A stretch of DNA of 64,000 nt from Arabidopsis thaliana (lineage: Eukaryota > Streptophyta > Magnoliopsida > Brassicales > Brassicaceae), in contig NC_003076.8 of assembly GCF_000001735.4 (NCBI RefSeq), positions 4,340,001 to 4,404,000 on the forward strand, in the 5' to 3' direction. Position numbers and translations under genes: made by a program. Shown here piece after piece: positions 47,567 to 60,800 of the stretch. The number at the start of each line of letters is the position of its first letter. The first letter of the stretch is position 1. The notes under the pieces were generated by a model. That model saw nothing but the letters and a program-made list of their open reading frames with translations, made no database searches and was not told where the DNA came from.

Positions 47567-50500
47567 TTATCGATCGATCCCTTCGATCTTGTCTTCCACC
47601 TGCGAGTACAATTCCTTGAGCTTCTCTATGTTTTCAGCGGAAGTGTCCCAGTAGCCACGACCATTGGCCTCCAAGAAAGTCTGAAGCATTTTCCTGAAGG
47701 AGTTGGGATTGGTGTTCATGAGACGGTTCAGCATCTCCTCGTCTTGGATGAAAGTTGAGTTGGCCTCCTCGTAGACCCAATTGTCTACTTGACCTGACGT
47801 TGCACTCCATCCCACAGTGTTGGACAGTCTCTTCTCTATCTCACGAACTCCTTCATATCCACTTGACATCATTCCTTCGTACCACTTTGGATTCAGCAGC
47901 TTTGTTCTTGCGTCCAGCCTCACTGTCTCAGATAGTGTCCTCACCTGCCAGATTCAACAAATACCTTAAGGAATGTGTTCTTGCAAGGTAAAACTGATCC
48001 CATATATGAACTACAAAGAAAATTCACTCACCTGCGCGTTTGCAGTTGTAGTGTCAGCAATGTAAGAGCTTGGTTTCTTCTTATCCTTCCTCAAACTCTG
48101 AACTAGATTTGTAGGGTCAGAATCGAAGTAGTGGCTCACATCAGTCAAAGAAATCTCTGAAGAATCCAGGTTCTGGAAGGTGACTTCTGCAGTGCTAAGA
48201 GCCATCTCAAAGACCTGCTTCTTCTCAGCCATTCCTGCTCCAGGAGCATCACTATCAAACGCAAACGATTTGCGGCTCAAGTACATGTCCTGAAGCTGTT
48301 TCTCATCGTTCCATGACGAGTTTTCAACAGCAAGACTGATGTTGGCTGAGTATGACCCTGAAGCGTTTGAGAAAACTCTTGTCGCTGCCTCTCTAATATC
48401 AATGCCAAGCGCCTCTGCTTGTTCCAACGCGTGTTTCCTTACAAAATTTTGCTCTACAGGCTCATCTAGCTCCGCCACCATCTTGATAGCTCGGTCAAGA
48501 AGGTTCATCTGTCAAGATAATTCAAGGAAGAAACACCATGAGAGACCAACCAACAAGAATCTAAATGAAAGAAGAGAGAAAGCTTTTATCTGGTTACCTG
48601 GTTGATAAAGAGATCACGGAAGACCCCTGAGCAGTTAACAACTACATCGATCCTCGGCCTTCCTAGTTCTTCTAAGCTCACAGGCTCGACACGGTTCACT
48701 CTTCCAAAAGTATCAGCAATTGGTCTCACACCAATCATCCAAAGAACCTGCCCAAGAGACTCCCCATATGTTTTGATGTTGTCAGTTCCCCAAAGAACAA
48801 GCGCGATTGTCTCGGGATATTTCCCTTCGTTTTCGAGCTTCTGTCTCTCTACCAACCTCTCAACCACAATCTTGGCACTTGCCATTGCTGCTGTTGTGGG
48901 AATAGCCTGAGGATCTAAGGCATGGATGTTTTTACCGGTTGGTAAGACCTTTGGGTTTCTGATGGGATCACCTCCGGGGCCAGGCTCGACGTACTTGCCT
49001 TCCAAAGCTTGCATTAGACTCCCTAGTTCGTTGTCCATGACCACCAACTTCAGGCACTCTCCAAGGAAACCAAACACTGTTCTGAGCTTATCTCTGTTCG
49101 CCCTGTAGAACTTGGTGTTGGACAAATACTCAACCCATGGCTCATTGATTCCAAACCCAAGAAGCGAGGTAAGCTTGTCAGACACATCCACCACCTGTCC
49201 TTTGCTATTTGTTGTTTTTTCCACAAAGGCGGAAACAGCGCCACGTGAGGCATCAGTGATCTCTTTGAGAAGCTCTACATCGCTCAAGATACCCTTGTCG
49301 CTTCCTCTGTAAACATCCTCTATCTCCCTTCCAACACACTCAGCTAATATAGAAGGAAGAGCTGAAATCTCATCCTCCGGACGATCTAGAGCAGCAATGT
49401 TGACCAGTGTGGCCACAGCTTCCATGGCGGATGGAGGCTCTCCAATGACGTGAAGCCCGCACGGCAAAAGCCTTGATTCAATCTCCATAATCTTGGAATA
49501 AACTTTCCCAACCACAGAATCTCTGTCTTTAGGTGACAACTCCAAGCCTTCATCTGGAAGATCCACATCCTTATCAAGATTACATTGCTTAGCTGTGCTG
49601 ATGATGGAACTGACGATCTGTGGACCTCTCCCCGTGTCCTTCAGAGACTGATAGGACGATATCAGCTCACTCAACTGCTTCAGCCCTTTGTATAGACCAG
49701 CATTCTCAGCTGGAGGAGTCAAATAACTGATGGTGTTGGCATAACTTCTCCTCTTTGCAATGGTAGCTTCAGAGGGATTGTTAGCTGCATAATAGTAGAC
49801 ATTGGGAATGTTCCCGATAAGACTGTCGGGAAAACAAGCATCACTCATTCCCACTTGCTTCCCGGGCATAAACTCGAGAGAACCATGTGTTCCAAAATGA
49901 AGAACAGCATCAGCTTTGAAGATCTTTTCTACATAAGAGTAGTAAGCAGCAAAACCGTGATGAGGACTTGCTGACTTGGAGAAAAGCAGCCTCATGGGAT
50001 CACCTTCATACCCAAATGTTGGTTGCACTCCGATGAAAACATTACCGTACGCTTTTCCATAGACAAGAAGGTTCTCTCCATCTGAGTTAAGGTTCCCCGG
50101 AGGTTTCCCCCAGTTTTCTTCCAGGGCATTTGCATAAGGAGTGAGGTCTTGGTACTCACGGACTCCCATTTTGTAAGCTACATTGAGGTTAGGGCTGCTG
50201 AACTGAGCCTCCTTGTCATGAATGATTTCTTCAATAAGAGTCTCTGCATTCTCAGGAAGGCCTTCAACATTGTAGCCATCTCTCTTGAGGTCTCTTAACA
50301 CCGAGAAGATGGAAGCAAACACATTGAGGTAAGCTGCAGTCCCTACATTACCTTTATCAGGTGGGAAACTGAAAACAGTGATTGCCAGCTTCTTCTCTGC
50401 CTGCAATGAGCCAGAGTTGATTCATGAGAACATACATTACATTCTTGAGAAAGTCATGAAGGAATGTGATTTCACTAAGGATGAGTGGTAATACAATACC

Positions 50501-52082
50501 TTAGTTTTTCTTTTGAGCTCACCCCATCGAATCGCTCTGATGCAGAGTTGCTCCACTCTCTTGTGGAGAGCATGTGACTTCCCTGCAGCAATTGGTAAAC
50601 CACCTCCATAAGAAAACATTCCCACTCTTGCGTAATGACAATCATGAAAAATGCAATATGGTCATAAGTGGACTAACCTGTTCTAGGGTCACGACCAGCG
50701 AAAACGATTGGCTCCATCGCTCCATCAAGCTCAGGGAGGGCAACCTGCAGAGCCACCTGGATGGGATGCAGACCAAGTGTGCTGTTTAGCCATTCCTCTG
50801 TCGTCTGGAACACCAGTGGTACTGCCACAAGGTAAGGAACATCGAGCTTTTTCAGGGCTTCGATAGCCCTGGGATGATCCTGCCTTGCAGGTCCACCAAC
50901 AAGAGCAAAACCAGTCAAGGAGACAGCAGAGTTTACGATGGGCTGTTTCGACACCGGGTCTACGAAATATTTCTCTACTGGACCAGAGAAATCCAACCCT
51001 CCTGCGAATATAGGAACGACCTTAGCACCTCTAGCCTCAAGCTCCATGATAACAGCCACATAGTGACTATCATCACCAGTCACAATGTGACTCCTCTGCA
51101 AGACTAAACCGACAACCGTTGCATCTTTCCTCTTGAGTGAGTCATTGGTGTCCCTTCTAGTGTCATACCAGTTCCAGTACTCCTTCACATCATCGTACAT
51201 GGTTGGAGCAAGTGGATGCCAAATTCCAGTATCCAAGAACAAAACCGGATCCGAATACTCGATTTTGACACCTTTCAAAGCCGGAACATAAGATCCAGAA
51301 ATCATCTTAACAAAATTCTGAAGATTATCAGGAGAGCCTCCAAGCCAAAACTGTAAACTCAAGATGTAGAGACGAGCATCTTGAGCCTTGTCACTAGGTA
51401 AGTACTTCAAAACCTTAGGCAAAGTCCTAACAAGCTTCAACATACTATCGGCAAAACCAGCAGAGCCTTGTTTCTTCCTCTTGAAGAGTTGGAAAAACGG
51501 AGACTTTGACTGACCCAATTGAGACATACTAAAAGATCCAAGCTTGTTCAGTCTCATTACCTCAGGCATTGAAGGGAAGACAAGAACTGCGTCCATCCTG
51601 TCTCTCTCCTTCTCCACCGCATCCTTAACTTTAATCGCCAATTCCTCGACGAAGATCAGAGAACCAATGAAGATGTTGGCGTCTTTAAGGTCTTCGCAGA
51701 AGTTGTTGTAAGTGTTCTTGTCTCTAAGCTCCTCGACCAAGTATCCAACCACTTCGTAGGATGCGAATCTCGAAGTCTTGTTGAGAGATTGCACGGCTTC
51801 ACTGAGAGAAGACTGGTACTGAGCCTCGAGGACGACGTAGACGATTTTCACCGTCGGAACGTTGTCTCTCTTGATCGGAACTATACGACGGACCTCCGGG
51901 TTCGTCTGTGTGAAGAGGCCGTTTCCAGATACAGCAGATTTCACCTTGAAGAAAGATTTGGCTGGTTTGGTTGATCTGTGTTTCTTCCGGAGGAAAGAAT
52001 GTTTGGTACTGTTAGTGAGCGAAGAGAGATGCTCTGCTTTAGAAGTGGATAGAGTGAATGGAGAATACACAAGCGAAGCCAT
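47567..52082 (-). CDS. CHLH: Magnesium chelatase subunit H, chloroplast (GUN5)
   Basis: Five exons on the minus strand (50678-52082, 50500-50582, 48598-50400, 48032-48508, 47567-47944) give 1381 residues. A Ser/Lys-rich transit peptide of about 48 residues precedes the mature protein ([17 protein letters not shown]). The body is the BchH/CobN family fold throughout, including [40 protein letters not shown] and [16 protein letters not shown]. It is the porphyrin-binding catalytic subunit that, with CHLI and CHLD, inserts Mg into protoporphyrin IX as the first committed step of chlorophyll synthesis. It is also known genetically as GUN5 in plastid-to-nucleus signalling. Length and exon phases are complete; no damage seen. 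A G-box lies 199 bases upstream of its start. Confidence 0.97.
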
Positions 52083-53528
52083 TTTGCGGCTGCTGGATTC
52101 TCCAAACGTTGAATTCGAAGAGGAGAGGATAGGAGAAGAGATGAATCGTTTTTTGTTGGTTGTCTCTTACACTTTTTGAGCTCCAAGTGGGAGTTTATGA
52201 TTCTCTCATCGGTAAACGCTTCGGACCAAGGAACTAAAAAAGAAGCGTTGGTTTTGAAGGTAAGTGGTGAGAGGGAAGGACACGTGGACGAATAGTTACG
52301 GAAGAAGGGAGAGTCTACTTGTGAGGTTGAGTTTTGTCGGATGTATATCCGCTTGGGACAATGAGATGGACTTTGCTGGCCTCTGATTGGCTCATTGAGA
52401 TTTCTATTCATATTTTCATGGTTTGGGAGTGTGGATATTGAGTGTCTTATTTTCTTTACTTATTTGACAAGTATTTTTATGTTGCTCTCTTGAAGATCGT
52501 ATTTGCGGTTTCAGCCATGTAAAAGATTCTTTTCCGATGACGACACTTTTACTAGGCATATTCGTCGGGTAGCCGGTTTAATCCGGTCTAGATTTTGTAT
52601 AATTTTTGGTTCAGCTAGGTCTGGTTTGATATTTTTCTACTTATTTCTTAAAAACTGGCTTTAATCTTTTAAGGTAAACTCAGGATTTTTCTTTGAAAAC
52701 GAAATTTGAAATATCAGACTCATAACAATTGTAACAACAAATGTAAAAGTTAAAACACTCTAAAATGTACTCAAAATTTTGATCATCATCATCACTATTT
52801 TTTTTATAATAAATGGATGTAAAAACTTATCATGTTTCAATATTTAAAACTTTTTTTTTTTTCAATATTTAAAACTTACATAAAATATATAATTAAAAGA
52901 AAGTTTATGAATTAGAATATTAAGTTATATGTAATTAAATGGAGCAATACATGTAGCCTACTAGTATTGTTGTTGCATGAGTTGCATCATATTCGAAGAT
53001 ATACAATATGTTTTTTTGATATAAGAGTACCGCTTCATTCTCTTTTTTTTTTTTGTCATTTCCCAAGTGTAATATTGTTATTAATACATGGGCTATACTA
53101 AAAGCCCCACGAAAAGTTTACTGAACTATTTGAGGCCCAACAAGAGCCTATCGGATTAACGCCTACTGCAGAAGAAAATCTGTCTGCACTCCACCCAAGA
53201 AAACGCAGACTAATTAATGAAATCAACGAAACGGATAGGTCGGGTCTAAGGTTGACCATGAACCGCAACCTGAACCAGGAGCAAAGTGGTCAAGTTTTGC
53301 CATCCGGTCCGAGTCCCTTGGAGGAATAATACCAGAACAGAAAAAAACAGAAAAGTCGACAATAAACAAAAGAGACAAATTTGATTTGATTGGTTCCAGA
53401 AATTCGCAGAGAAACAGCTCTTTGTCTCTCTCGACTGATCTAACAATCCCTAATCTGTGTTCTAAATTCCTGGACGAGATTTGACAAAGTCCGTATAGCT
53501 TAACCTGGTTTAATTTCAAGTGACAGAT
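52083..53528. promoter_or_regulatory. Divergent promoter region of CHLH and PDAT1
   Basis: These 1446 bases separate the head-to-head starts of CHLH and PDAT1. The first 330 bases are relatively GC-rich and should contain the CHLH promoter and leader. The middle (52430-53060) is AT-rich with T tracts. The last 350 bases are the presumed PDAT1 leader. A 229-codon antisense frame overlapping PDAT1 exon 1 and this leader is a shadow. Confidence 0.6.
52281..52286. promoter_or_regulatory. G-box CACGTG upstream of CHLH
   Basis: Perfect palindromic CACGTG within GGACACGTGGAC, 199 bases before the CHLH start codon. G-boxes are bound by HY5 and PIF factors, which are known to control chlorophyll-synthesis genes including CHLH. 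Function at this site is inference from position and motif. Confidence 0.65.
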
Positions 53529-56500
53529 ATGCCCCTTATTCATCGGAAAAAGCCGACGGAGAAACCATCGACGCCGCCATCTGAAGAGGTGGTGCACGAT
53601 GAGGATTCGCAAAAGAAACCACACGAATCTTCCAAATCCCACCATAAGAAATCGAACGGAGGAGGGAAGTGGTCGTGCATCGATTCTTGTTGTTGGTTCA
53701 TTGGGTGTGTGTGTGTAACCTGGTGGTTTCTTCTCTTCCTTTACAACGCAATGCCTGCGAGCTTCCCTCAGTATGTAACGGAGCGAATCACGGGTCCTTT
53801 GCCTGACCCGCCCGGTGTTAAGCTCAAAAAAGAAGGTCTTAAGGCGAAACATCCTGTTGTCTTCATTCCTGGGATTGTCACCGGTGGGCTCGAGCTTTGG
53901 GAAGGCAAACAATGCGCTGATGGTTTATTTAGAAAACGTTTGTGGGGTGGAACTTTTGGTGAAGTCTACAAAAGGTGAGCTCAACAATTCTCACTCTTCC
54001 TTTATATTGGGATTTGGATTGGATCTGATGAGATCACGCACTTGTTGCTTCTTCAACATCACTCAAACTTTAATTCCATGTTTGTCTGTCTTACTCTTTA
54101 CTTTTTTTTTTTTTTGATGTGAAACGCTATTTTCTTAAGAGACTATTTCTGTATGTGTAAGGTAAGCGTTCCAAGGACGTAATTGGCTTGGACTATTTCT
54201 GTTTGATTGTTAACTTTAGGATATAAAATAGCTGCCTTGGAATTTCAAGTCATCTTATTGCCAAATCTGTTGCTAGACATGCCCTAGAGTCCGTTCATAA
54301 CAAGTTACTTCCTTTACTGTCGTTGCGTGTAGATTTAGCTTTGTGTAGCGTATAATGAAGTAGTGTTTTATGTTTTGTTGGGAATAGAGAAGTTCTAACT
54401 ACATCTGTGGAAAGTGTGTTCAGGCTGTGATAGAGGACTGTTGCTTTATTATTCAACTATGTATATGTGTAATTAAAGCTAGTTCCTTTTTGATCTTTCA
54501 GCTCAATGTGCTTTTCTCAATTTTTTTCTCAATTTCAAAGTTTCACATCGAGTTTATTCACATGTCTTGAATTTCGTCCATCCTCGTTCTGTTATCCAGC
54601 TTTGAACTCCTCCCGACCCTGCTATGGATATATTAAAAAAAAAGTGTTTTGTGGGTTGCATCTTTGTTACGATCTGCATCTTCTTCTTTCGGCTCAGTGT
54701 TCATGTTTTTGCTATGGTAGAGATGGGCAATGTTATTGTTGATGGTAACAGTGGTATAGTTGATAGTATCTTAACTAATCAATTATCTCTTTGATTCAGG
54801 CCTCTATGTTGGGTGGAACACATGTCACTTGACAATGAAACTGGGTTGGATCCAGCTGGTATTAGAGTTCGAGCTGTATCAGGACTCGTGGCTGCTGACT
54901 ACTTTGCTCCTGGCTACTTTGTCTGGGCAGTGCTGATTGCTAACCTTGCACATATTGGATATGAAGAGAAAAATATGTACATGGCTGCATATGACTGGCG
55001 GCTTTCGTTTCAGAACACAGAGGTTCTTTTCTCATCGTTCTTTCTATTATTCTGTTCCATGTTACGTTTCTTTCTTCATTACTTAAGGCTTAAATATGTT
55101 TCATGTTGAATTAATAGGTACGTGATCAGACTCTTAGCCGTATGAAAAGTAATATAGAGTTGATGGTTTCTACCAACGGTGGAAAAAAAGCAGTTATAGT
55201 TCCGCATTCCATGGGGGTCTTGTATTTTCTACATTTTATGAAGTGGGTTGAGGCACCAGCTCCTCTGGGTGGCGGGGGTGGGCCAGATTGGTGTGCAAAG
55301 TATATTAAGGCGGTGATGAACATTGGTGGACCATTTCTTGGTGTTCCAAAAGCTGTTGCAGGGCTTTTCTCTGCTGAAGCAAAGGATGTTGCAGTTGCCA
55401 GGTATTGAATATCTGCTTATACTTTTGATGATCAGAACCTTGGCTCTGGAACTCAAAGTTATTCTACTAAATATCAATTCTAATAACATTGCTATATTAT
55501 CGCTGCAACTGACATTGGTTGATTATTTTTGCTGCTTATGTAACTGAAACTCTCTTGAGATTAGACAAATGATGAATTGATAATTCTTACGCATTGCTCT
55601 GTGATGACCAGTTTCTTAGCTTCGACGATAACATTTGTCATACTGTCTTTTGGAGGGCATTGAATTTTGCTATGGAAAGCGCTGGAGCTTCCATGCTTGC
55701 ATTCTTTACCAATTAGCGTTATTCTGCTTCTTTCAATTTTCTTGTATATGCATCTATGGTCTTTTATTTCTTCTTAATTAAAGACTCGTTGGATTAGTTG
55801 CTCTATTAGTCACTTGGTTCCTTAATATAGAACTTTACTTTCTTCGAAAATTGCAGAGCGATTGCCCCAGGATTCTTAGACACCGATATATTTAGACTTC
55901 AGACCTTGCAGCATGTAATGAGAATGACACGCACATGGGACTCAACAATGTCTATGTTACCGAAGGGAGGTGACACGATATGGGGCGGGCTTGATTGGTC
56001 ACCGGAGAAAGGCCACACCTGTTGTGGGAAAAAGCAAAAGAACAACGAAACTTGTGGTGAAGCAGGTGAAAACGGAGTTTCCAAGAAAAGTCCTGTTAAC
56101 TATGGAAGGATGATATCTTTTGGGAAAGAAGTAGCAGAGGCTGCGCCATCTGAGATTAATAATATTGATTTTCGAGTAAGGACATATAAATCATAATAAA
56201 CCTTGTACATTTTGTGATTGTATGATGAATATCTGTACATTTTATCTGGTGAAGGGTGCTGTCAAAGGTCAGAGTATCCCAAATCACACCTGTCGTGACG
56301 TGTGGACAGAGTACCATGACATGGGAATTGCTGGGATCAAAGCTATCGCTGAGTATAAGGTCTACACTGCTGGTGAAGCTATAGATCTACTACATTATGT
56401 TGCTCCTAAGATGATGGCGCGTGGTGCCGCTCATTTCTCTTATGGAATTGCTGATGATTTGGATGACACCAAGTATCAAGATCCCAAATACTGGTCAAAT

Positions 56501-57213
56501 CCGTTAGAGACAAAGTAAGTGATTTCTTGATTCCAACTGTATCCTTCGTCCTGATGCATTATCAGTCTTTTTGTTTTCGGTCTTGTTGGATATGGTTTTC
56601 AGCTCAAAGCTTACAAAGCTGTTTCTGAGCCTTTCTCAAAAAGGCTTGCTCAGTAATATTGAGGTGCTAAAGTTGATACATGTGACTCTTGCTTATAAAT
56701 CCTCCGTTTGGTTTGTTCTGCTTTTTCAGATTACCGAATGCTCCTGAGATGGAAATCTACTCATTATACGGAGTGGGGATACCAACGGAACGAGCATACG
56801 TATACAAGCTTAACCAGTCTCCCGACAGTTGCATCCCCTTTCAGATATTCACTTCTGCTCACGAGGAGGACGAAGATAGCTGTCTGAAAGCAGGAGTTTA
56901 CAATGTGGATGGGGATGAAACAGTACCCGTCCTAAGTGCCGGGTACATGTGTGCAAAAGCGTGGCGTGGCAAGACAAGATTCAACCCTTCCGGAATCAAG
57001 ACTTATATAAGAGAATACAATCACTCTCCGCCGGCTAACCTGTTGGAAGGGCGCGGGACGCAGAGTGGTGCCCATGTTGATATCATGGGAAACTTTGCTT
57101 TGATCGAAGATATCATGAGGGTTGCCGCCGGAGGTAACGGGTCTGATATAGGACATGACCAGGTCCACTCTGGCATATTTGAATGGTCGGAGCGTATTGA
57201 CCTGAAGCTGTGA
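53529..57213 (+). CDS. PDAT1: Phospholipid:diacylglycerol acyltransferase 1
   Basis: Six exons (53529-53974, 54800-55022, 55118-55401, 55857-56175, 56255-56514, 56730-57213) give 671 residues from ATG at 53529. A basic cytosolic N-terminus (about 1-48) is followed by one transmembrane helix (CCWFIGCVCVTWWFLLFLYN). The lumenal LCAT-type alpha/beta hydrolase domain comes next. The nucleophile is Ser254 in VPHSMG, the lid region has ADYFAPGYFVWA, and the expected Asp and His lie in the DGDETVPVLS and SGAHVDIMG blocks of the last exon. The enzyme moves an acyl group from the sn-2 position of phospholipid to diacylglycerol, making triacylglycerol at the ER. The first intron is long (825 bases) and carries nothing recognisable. 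Confidence 0.96.
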
Positions 57214-57820
57214 ATATCATGATCTCTTTAAGCTGTCCTGTCAGCTTATGTGAATCCAATACTTTGAAAGAGAGATCATCATCAATTCATCATCATCGTC
57301 ATCATCATGATGCTCAACTCACAAAGAAGCCTGAGAATGATACTTTGGTGCGAAATTCTCAATACCTCTTTAATATTCTTATTGAATGTAAATTATACAA
57401 TCCTATCTAATGTTTGAACGATAACACAAAACTTGCTGCGCCATGTTTGTTTGTCTTGTCAAAAGCATCAATTTGTGGGTTATACGTAGTGTAGAGGATG
57501 ATTCAAATTTGTGATAAATTTGGTAATCAAAGTTAATTCTGAAAATGCAACACCACATGAACTATGTCACTAAGGCCTAGAAGATCGTTATCAGTAATAG
57601 ACTAATAGCTCGCCACCATGTATGTGAAGTTGGGAATCGATAAGTCGGAAGAGTGAGAGACGTGGCTTAACCTGGTCCCTCTAAATCCATACGATCGCTT
57701 AATGAAATCCTCGGAATAAAACAGCAGCTTCTCCTCTCCAACCAAATAAAATCCTTTAAGCTCCCCTCTCTCTCCCATTCTCTTCTCCCTTTTCTCTGTT
57801 TCGCGGCGGAGAAAATTGAA
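57214..57820. other. Spacer between PDAT1 and SVR3
   Basis: Begins with a CATCAT-type simple repeat (about 57268-57310) in the presumed PDAT1 3' UTR. The right 200 bases are the presumed SVR3 leader, CT-rich. No coding sequence seen. Confidence 0.5.
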
Positions 57821-60800
57821 ATGGAGCTCAGCTTGAGCACTTCCTCCGCTTCTCCTGCGGTTTTGAGGAGACAAGCTTCTCCTCTGCTTCACAAGCAGCA
57901 AGTGCTCGGCGTCAGCTTTGCTTCCGCGCTCAAACCTGGAGGAGGAGCTCTTCGATTTCCTTCCCGCCGTCCGCTTCCTCGTCCCATCACTTGCTCCGCC
58001 TCTCCATCAACTGCCGAACCAGCCTCCGGTTATTTTTTACTCTCTCTTATCTCTTCCGATAGTTTTATTACTGGAAATTGATTTCGTTTTTGTCGAGTTA
58101 AGTCAGTTTGAAATAAGAAAACTAGTCAATCAAAGTTCTAAGAATTATCACACGTAGGTTAGTTTCAATATATATATGTATTTTGGTGGTTGATTGGTTC
58201 TCTAAATAAAATCACTCTTGTTATGTTATGCCAGTAGAGGTGAAGAAGAAGCAGTTGGATAGGAGGGATAACGTGAGGAATATCGCAATCGTTGCACATG
58301 TTGATCATGGCAAAACTACTTTGGTTGATTCTATGCTTAGGCAAGCTAAGGTAACACCTTAAACGCATATAATGGCATTGGGCAACTTGAGAAAGTTTTT
58401 CTTAACCCATGCCTTACTTTGCAGGTTTTCCGAGATAACCAAGTCATGCAAGAGAGGATCATGGACTCAAATGACCTTGAGCGTGAAAGAGGAATCACTA
58501 TTCTTAGCAAAAATACCTCCATCACTTACAAAAACACTAAAGTAAATATTATAGATACTCCTGGCCATTCTGACTTTGGGGGTGAAGTGGAGCGTGTCTT
58601 GAACATGGTTGATGGAGTGCTTCTTGTGGTAATATGTTGCTTTCTCTCAATGTTTTAGAATTAACTGTTTAGTCCTGTATTTCTCATTTTAATTTTTCTC
58701 TCCTCAATTTCTTAGGTGGACTCTGTTGAGGGACCAATGCCCCAGACAAGGTTTGTTTTAAAGAAGGCTCTTGAGTTTGGACATGCAGTGGTCGTGGTCG
58801 TAAACAAGATTGACAGGCCTTCTGCTCGTCCTGAATTTGTTGTCAATTCCACTTTTGAACTATTTATTGAACTAAATGCAACAGATGAACAGGTATTGTT
58901 CATTTGGGTTTGTCTATCCTTTCTTTGGTATTTCGCCGCGTGACTTATATACCTTGAGTATATTTATATGACACTAACCTCAATGATATTTCTGGGTGGC
59001 TTGTAGTGTGATTTCCAAGCGATATATGCTAGTGGGATTAAAGGAAAGGCGGGGCTTTCTCCGGATGACCTTGCAGAAGACCTGGGACCCCTGTTCGAAG
59101 CTATAATCAGATGCGTACCTGGGCCAAATATTGAAAAAGATGGTGCACTTCAGATGCTTGTGAGTTATTCTGATTTTTTACTGTTTCATGTTTTATGTGT
59201 TTGTTCCCAACTAGTGCCAAAAAGCTAACTTGCATTTAGATTTCCTAGCCAAAAATCTACACATCAAAAACTTGTATCTCTCACCAACTAAAAGCAGTCA
59301 CTTGCTACAAGCTTCAAATCCTAGAATCTAACGATCCAGTGGCACTCTGAGATAATGAAAACAATTTGTGGCAGTCAAATTGATGAATTTGTCTCATCTA
59401 TTCCAAACTAAAGATCACGAAGACTTTGCGTCCTTGCATATATGGCCATAATTAATAAATTGGGATATTCCTCAAACCAAAATGTGAAAGAAATTTCAAT
59501 ATACCAGACAGTCTAGTTGAATGGATATTCACTTGTATGAAACTAATATACTTTTTCTTTTTGTTCAGGCCACAAATATTGAGTATGATGAGCATAAAGG
59601 ACGCATTGCTATTGGACGACTACACGCAGGGGTACTGCGCAAAGGAATGGATGTCAGGGTAACATTTTGATTATCTTGAACTTGTTGCTTTGTTATGGGA
59701 CAGAAATAATGTGGGATCATAGAAAAAATATCACCTTAAGCTAGTCAATCTCTCAAGTCTTTACACCTTGTAGAGCAGGTGGCCTCTGCCAATATAGCGT
59801 GTAAAAGATAGCTAAATGGTAAGCAGGACAAGATATTCTCGGACAAAGTTTCTATTAAGTTTCCTAGGTTTCTAATTCATTAAATTTTGTGATGAATACG
59901 TCCAAGACGTAATTGAATGGGGGATGGTACCAAAACCTTAAGAATCAGCGAGAATATTATACAAACTCACCAACTTCTTGCAGTACTTATATGGTTTATA
60001 GTAGACTTACTGGGGTATAACTTTACAGGTGTGCACTTCTGAAGATTCCTGTAGATTTGCAAGAGTTAGTGAGCTTTTTGTATATGAGAAATTCTACAGA
60101 GTACCTACTGATTCAGTGGAAGCTGGAGATATTTGCGCTGTATGTGGCATAGACAACATTCAGGTACACACGTATATGCAATAGATAATTTGATGCCAAA
60201 TGTGAGAGGCTGTTGTAACTCTGGTGGATAATTTCTGCCACTTATCATTTTTCTTTTTGTTGCTAATTGAGTTGTAACAATAGATTTCCTTGTTTACCCT
60301 AAATTTGCAGATTGGGGAGACTATTGCTGATAAAGTACATGGGAAGCCTCTACCTACAATCAAAGTAGAAGAGCCAACTGTGAAAATGTCCTTCTCTGTA
60401 AACACCTCTCCATTTTCTGGTCGTGAGGTAGGTCTATTTCTGTCATGAGCTATCTTACTGTATTTTTCATGAATGCATGGTTACAAGATATTAAGTGGGA
60501 AATCATTAACTTTGATGAGGCAACATTGTCGACCAAAAAGAAAAGGATTAGTGCAACAATTGAATTATCTTTTCTTTTCTGTAGGGGAAGTATGTAACAA
60601 GCAGGAACTTACGAGATCGTTTAAACCGTGAACTTGAAAGAAATCTAGCTATGAAAGTGGAAGATGGTGAGACAGCAGACACATTCATTGTTAGTGGGCG
60701 TGGTACATTACACATTACCATCCTGATAGAAAACATGTAAGTACTTCGGTGACCACCATTCCTTTCATATTTGAAATTGATATTAGCTGAACGGTCATAT

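Noticed and set aside
53223..53912. 229-codon minus-strand frame over the PDAT1 leader and first exon
   Set aside because: Overlaps the clear PDAT1 exon, composition is random-like, and it has no recognisable domain.
57268..57310. CATCAT/CATCGT run considered as a CRISPR-like or regulatory repeat
   Set aside because: Plain trinucleotide microsatellite in a 3' UTR; no spacers, eukaryotic context.
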